Source: an uncultured Pseudomonadota bacterium
GTDB lineage: Bacteria > Desulfobacterota_B > Binatia > UBA9968
Direction of reading: 5' to 3'
Length of the DNA: 6,501 nucleotides
Assembly: GCA_946478635.1 (NCBI GenBank)
Contig: CAMLCX010000286.1
Coordinates: 1 to 6,501, forward strand
This document shows, piece after piece, positions 6,253 to 6,501 of this stretch (positions are counted from its first letter, which is position 1; the number at the start of each line of letters is the position of its first letter). The position numbers and the translations under genes were made by a program. The notes beneath the pieces were generated by a model. That model did not search any database, was not told the origin of the DNA, and was given only the letters and a program-made list of their open reading frames with translations.

Positions 6253-6501
6253 TCAGGATTTCGTTTGACGGAGGCGATAGAGTTTCATCTTGGTTTGAAG
6301 TGTGGCCCGGCTGATGCCCAGGAGCTTAGCCGCTCGCGTGACGTTGCCGCCGGTTGTGGCGAGGGCCTCGGCGATGGTTCGTTTTTCCACCACTCCGGTG
6401 GACTCGCGGGAGATTCCTTTTAGTCCGCGCGGCTCCGGCTTCGATGCCGCGCCGCGCAGCTCCGCCGGCAAATCGCCAACGTCGAGGAAATCGCCTTTCG
6501 A
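6253..6501 (-). CDS. Sigma-54-dependent transcriptional activator (NtrC-type), C-terminal fragment (cut by right edge)
   Basis: The frame is open from the right edge to a TGA at 6255-6253 and gives the last 82 residues. It begins with SKGDFLDVGDLPAELR, the usual end of an NtrC-type AAA+ domain, where a conserved DLP motif closes the module. A short Pro/Gly/Arg-rich linker follows (about residues 17-36). Last comes a Fis-type helix-turn-helix (about residues 38-77) with the hallmark GGNVTRAAKLLGISRATLQT (residues 51-70). Such proteins bind upstream enhancer sites and use ATP to open sigma-54 RNA polymerase promoters; many are response regulators paired with a sensor kinase. The receiver or sensory domain and the GAFTGA loop are outside the window, so the signal is unknown. 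It points towards the aas operon, but about 740 bases away, and no sigma-54 promoter was seen before aas, so a regulatory link is unproven. A TTG at 6471 could be misread as a start; the frame clearly continues upstream. Confidence 0.9.
   Translation of the reverse strand, partial: SKGDFLDVGDLPAELRGAASKPEPRGLKGISRESTGVVEKRTIAEALATTGGNVTRAAKLLGISRATLQTKMKLYRLRQTKS

Overview
The window holds one strand-coherent gene block. Every gene I can support lies on the minus strand, so transcription runs from right to left. The base composition is GC-rich in the genes and visibly more AT-rich between about 5700 and 6180. A sigma-54-type regulator, an LplT-PlsC-Aas triple fusion and a bacterial GH3-family protein together suggest a Gram-negative, environmental bacterium. 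Verrucomicrobiota, Acidobacteriota or a deltaproteobacterial-type lineage would fit. This taxonomic guess is weak, because no rRNA or other marker gene is present.

Layout in transcription order, right to left. At 6501-6253 is the C-terminal end of a sigma-54-dependent (NtrC-type) activator with its Fis-type helix-turn-helix. From 6252 to 5513 is a roughly 740-base spacer. It holds a long imperfect hairpin (6190-6221) and one small unrecognised reading frame (5985-5713) with a good ribosome binding site. At 5512-2111 is a very large three-part membrane and lipid enzyme: an LplT-like MFS transporter, a PlsC-like acyltransferase and an Aas acyl-ACP synthetase. At 2069-198, 41 bases downstream, is a two-domain protein: a haem-oxygenase-like non-haem diiron oxidase (HDO) fused in frame to an enolase-superfamily enzyme of the muconate lactonizing (MLE) subgroup. 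At 192-1, 5 bases further on, is the N-terminus of a GH3-family adenylating/acyl-amido synthetase that runs off the left edge.

The three left-hand genes are closely spaced and almost certainly one operon (aas, HDO-enolase, GH3). Aas activates fatty acids and re-acylates lysophospholipids. GH3 enzymes activate carboxylates as adenylates and usually join them to an amino acid. MLE-subgroup enolases include dipeptide epimerases, N-acylamino acid racemases and o-succinylbenzoate synthases. HDOs are O2-activating diiron enzymes acting on fatty acids, amino acids and small metabolites. The combination therefore looks like an uncharacterised acyl or acyl-amino-acid tailoring pathway, with the fused HDO-enolase as the most unusual part. 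The ligand and catalytic residues are seen in the sequence; the pathway is inference.
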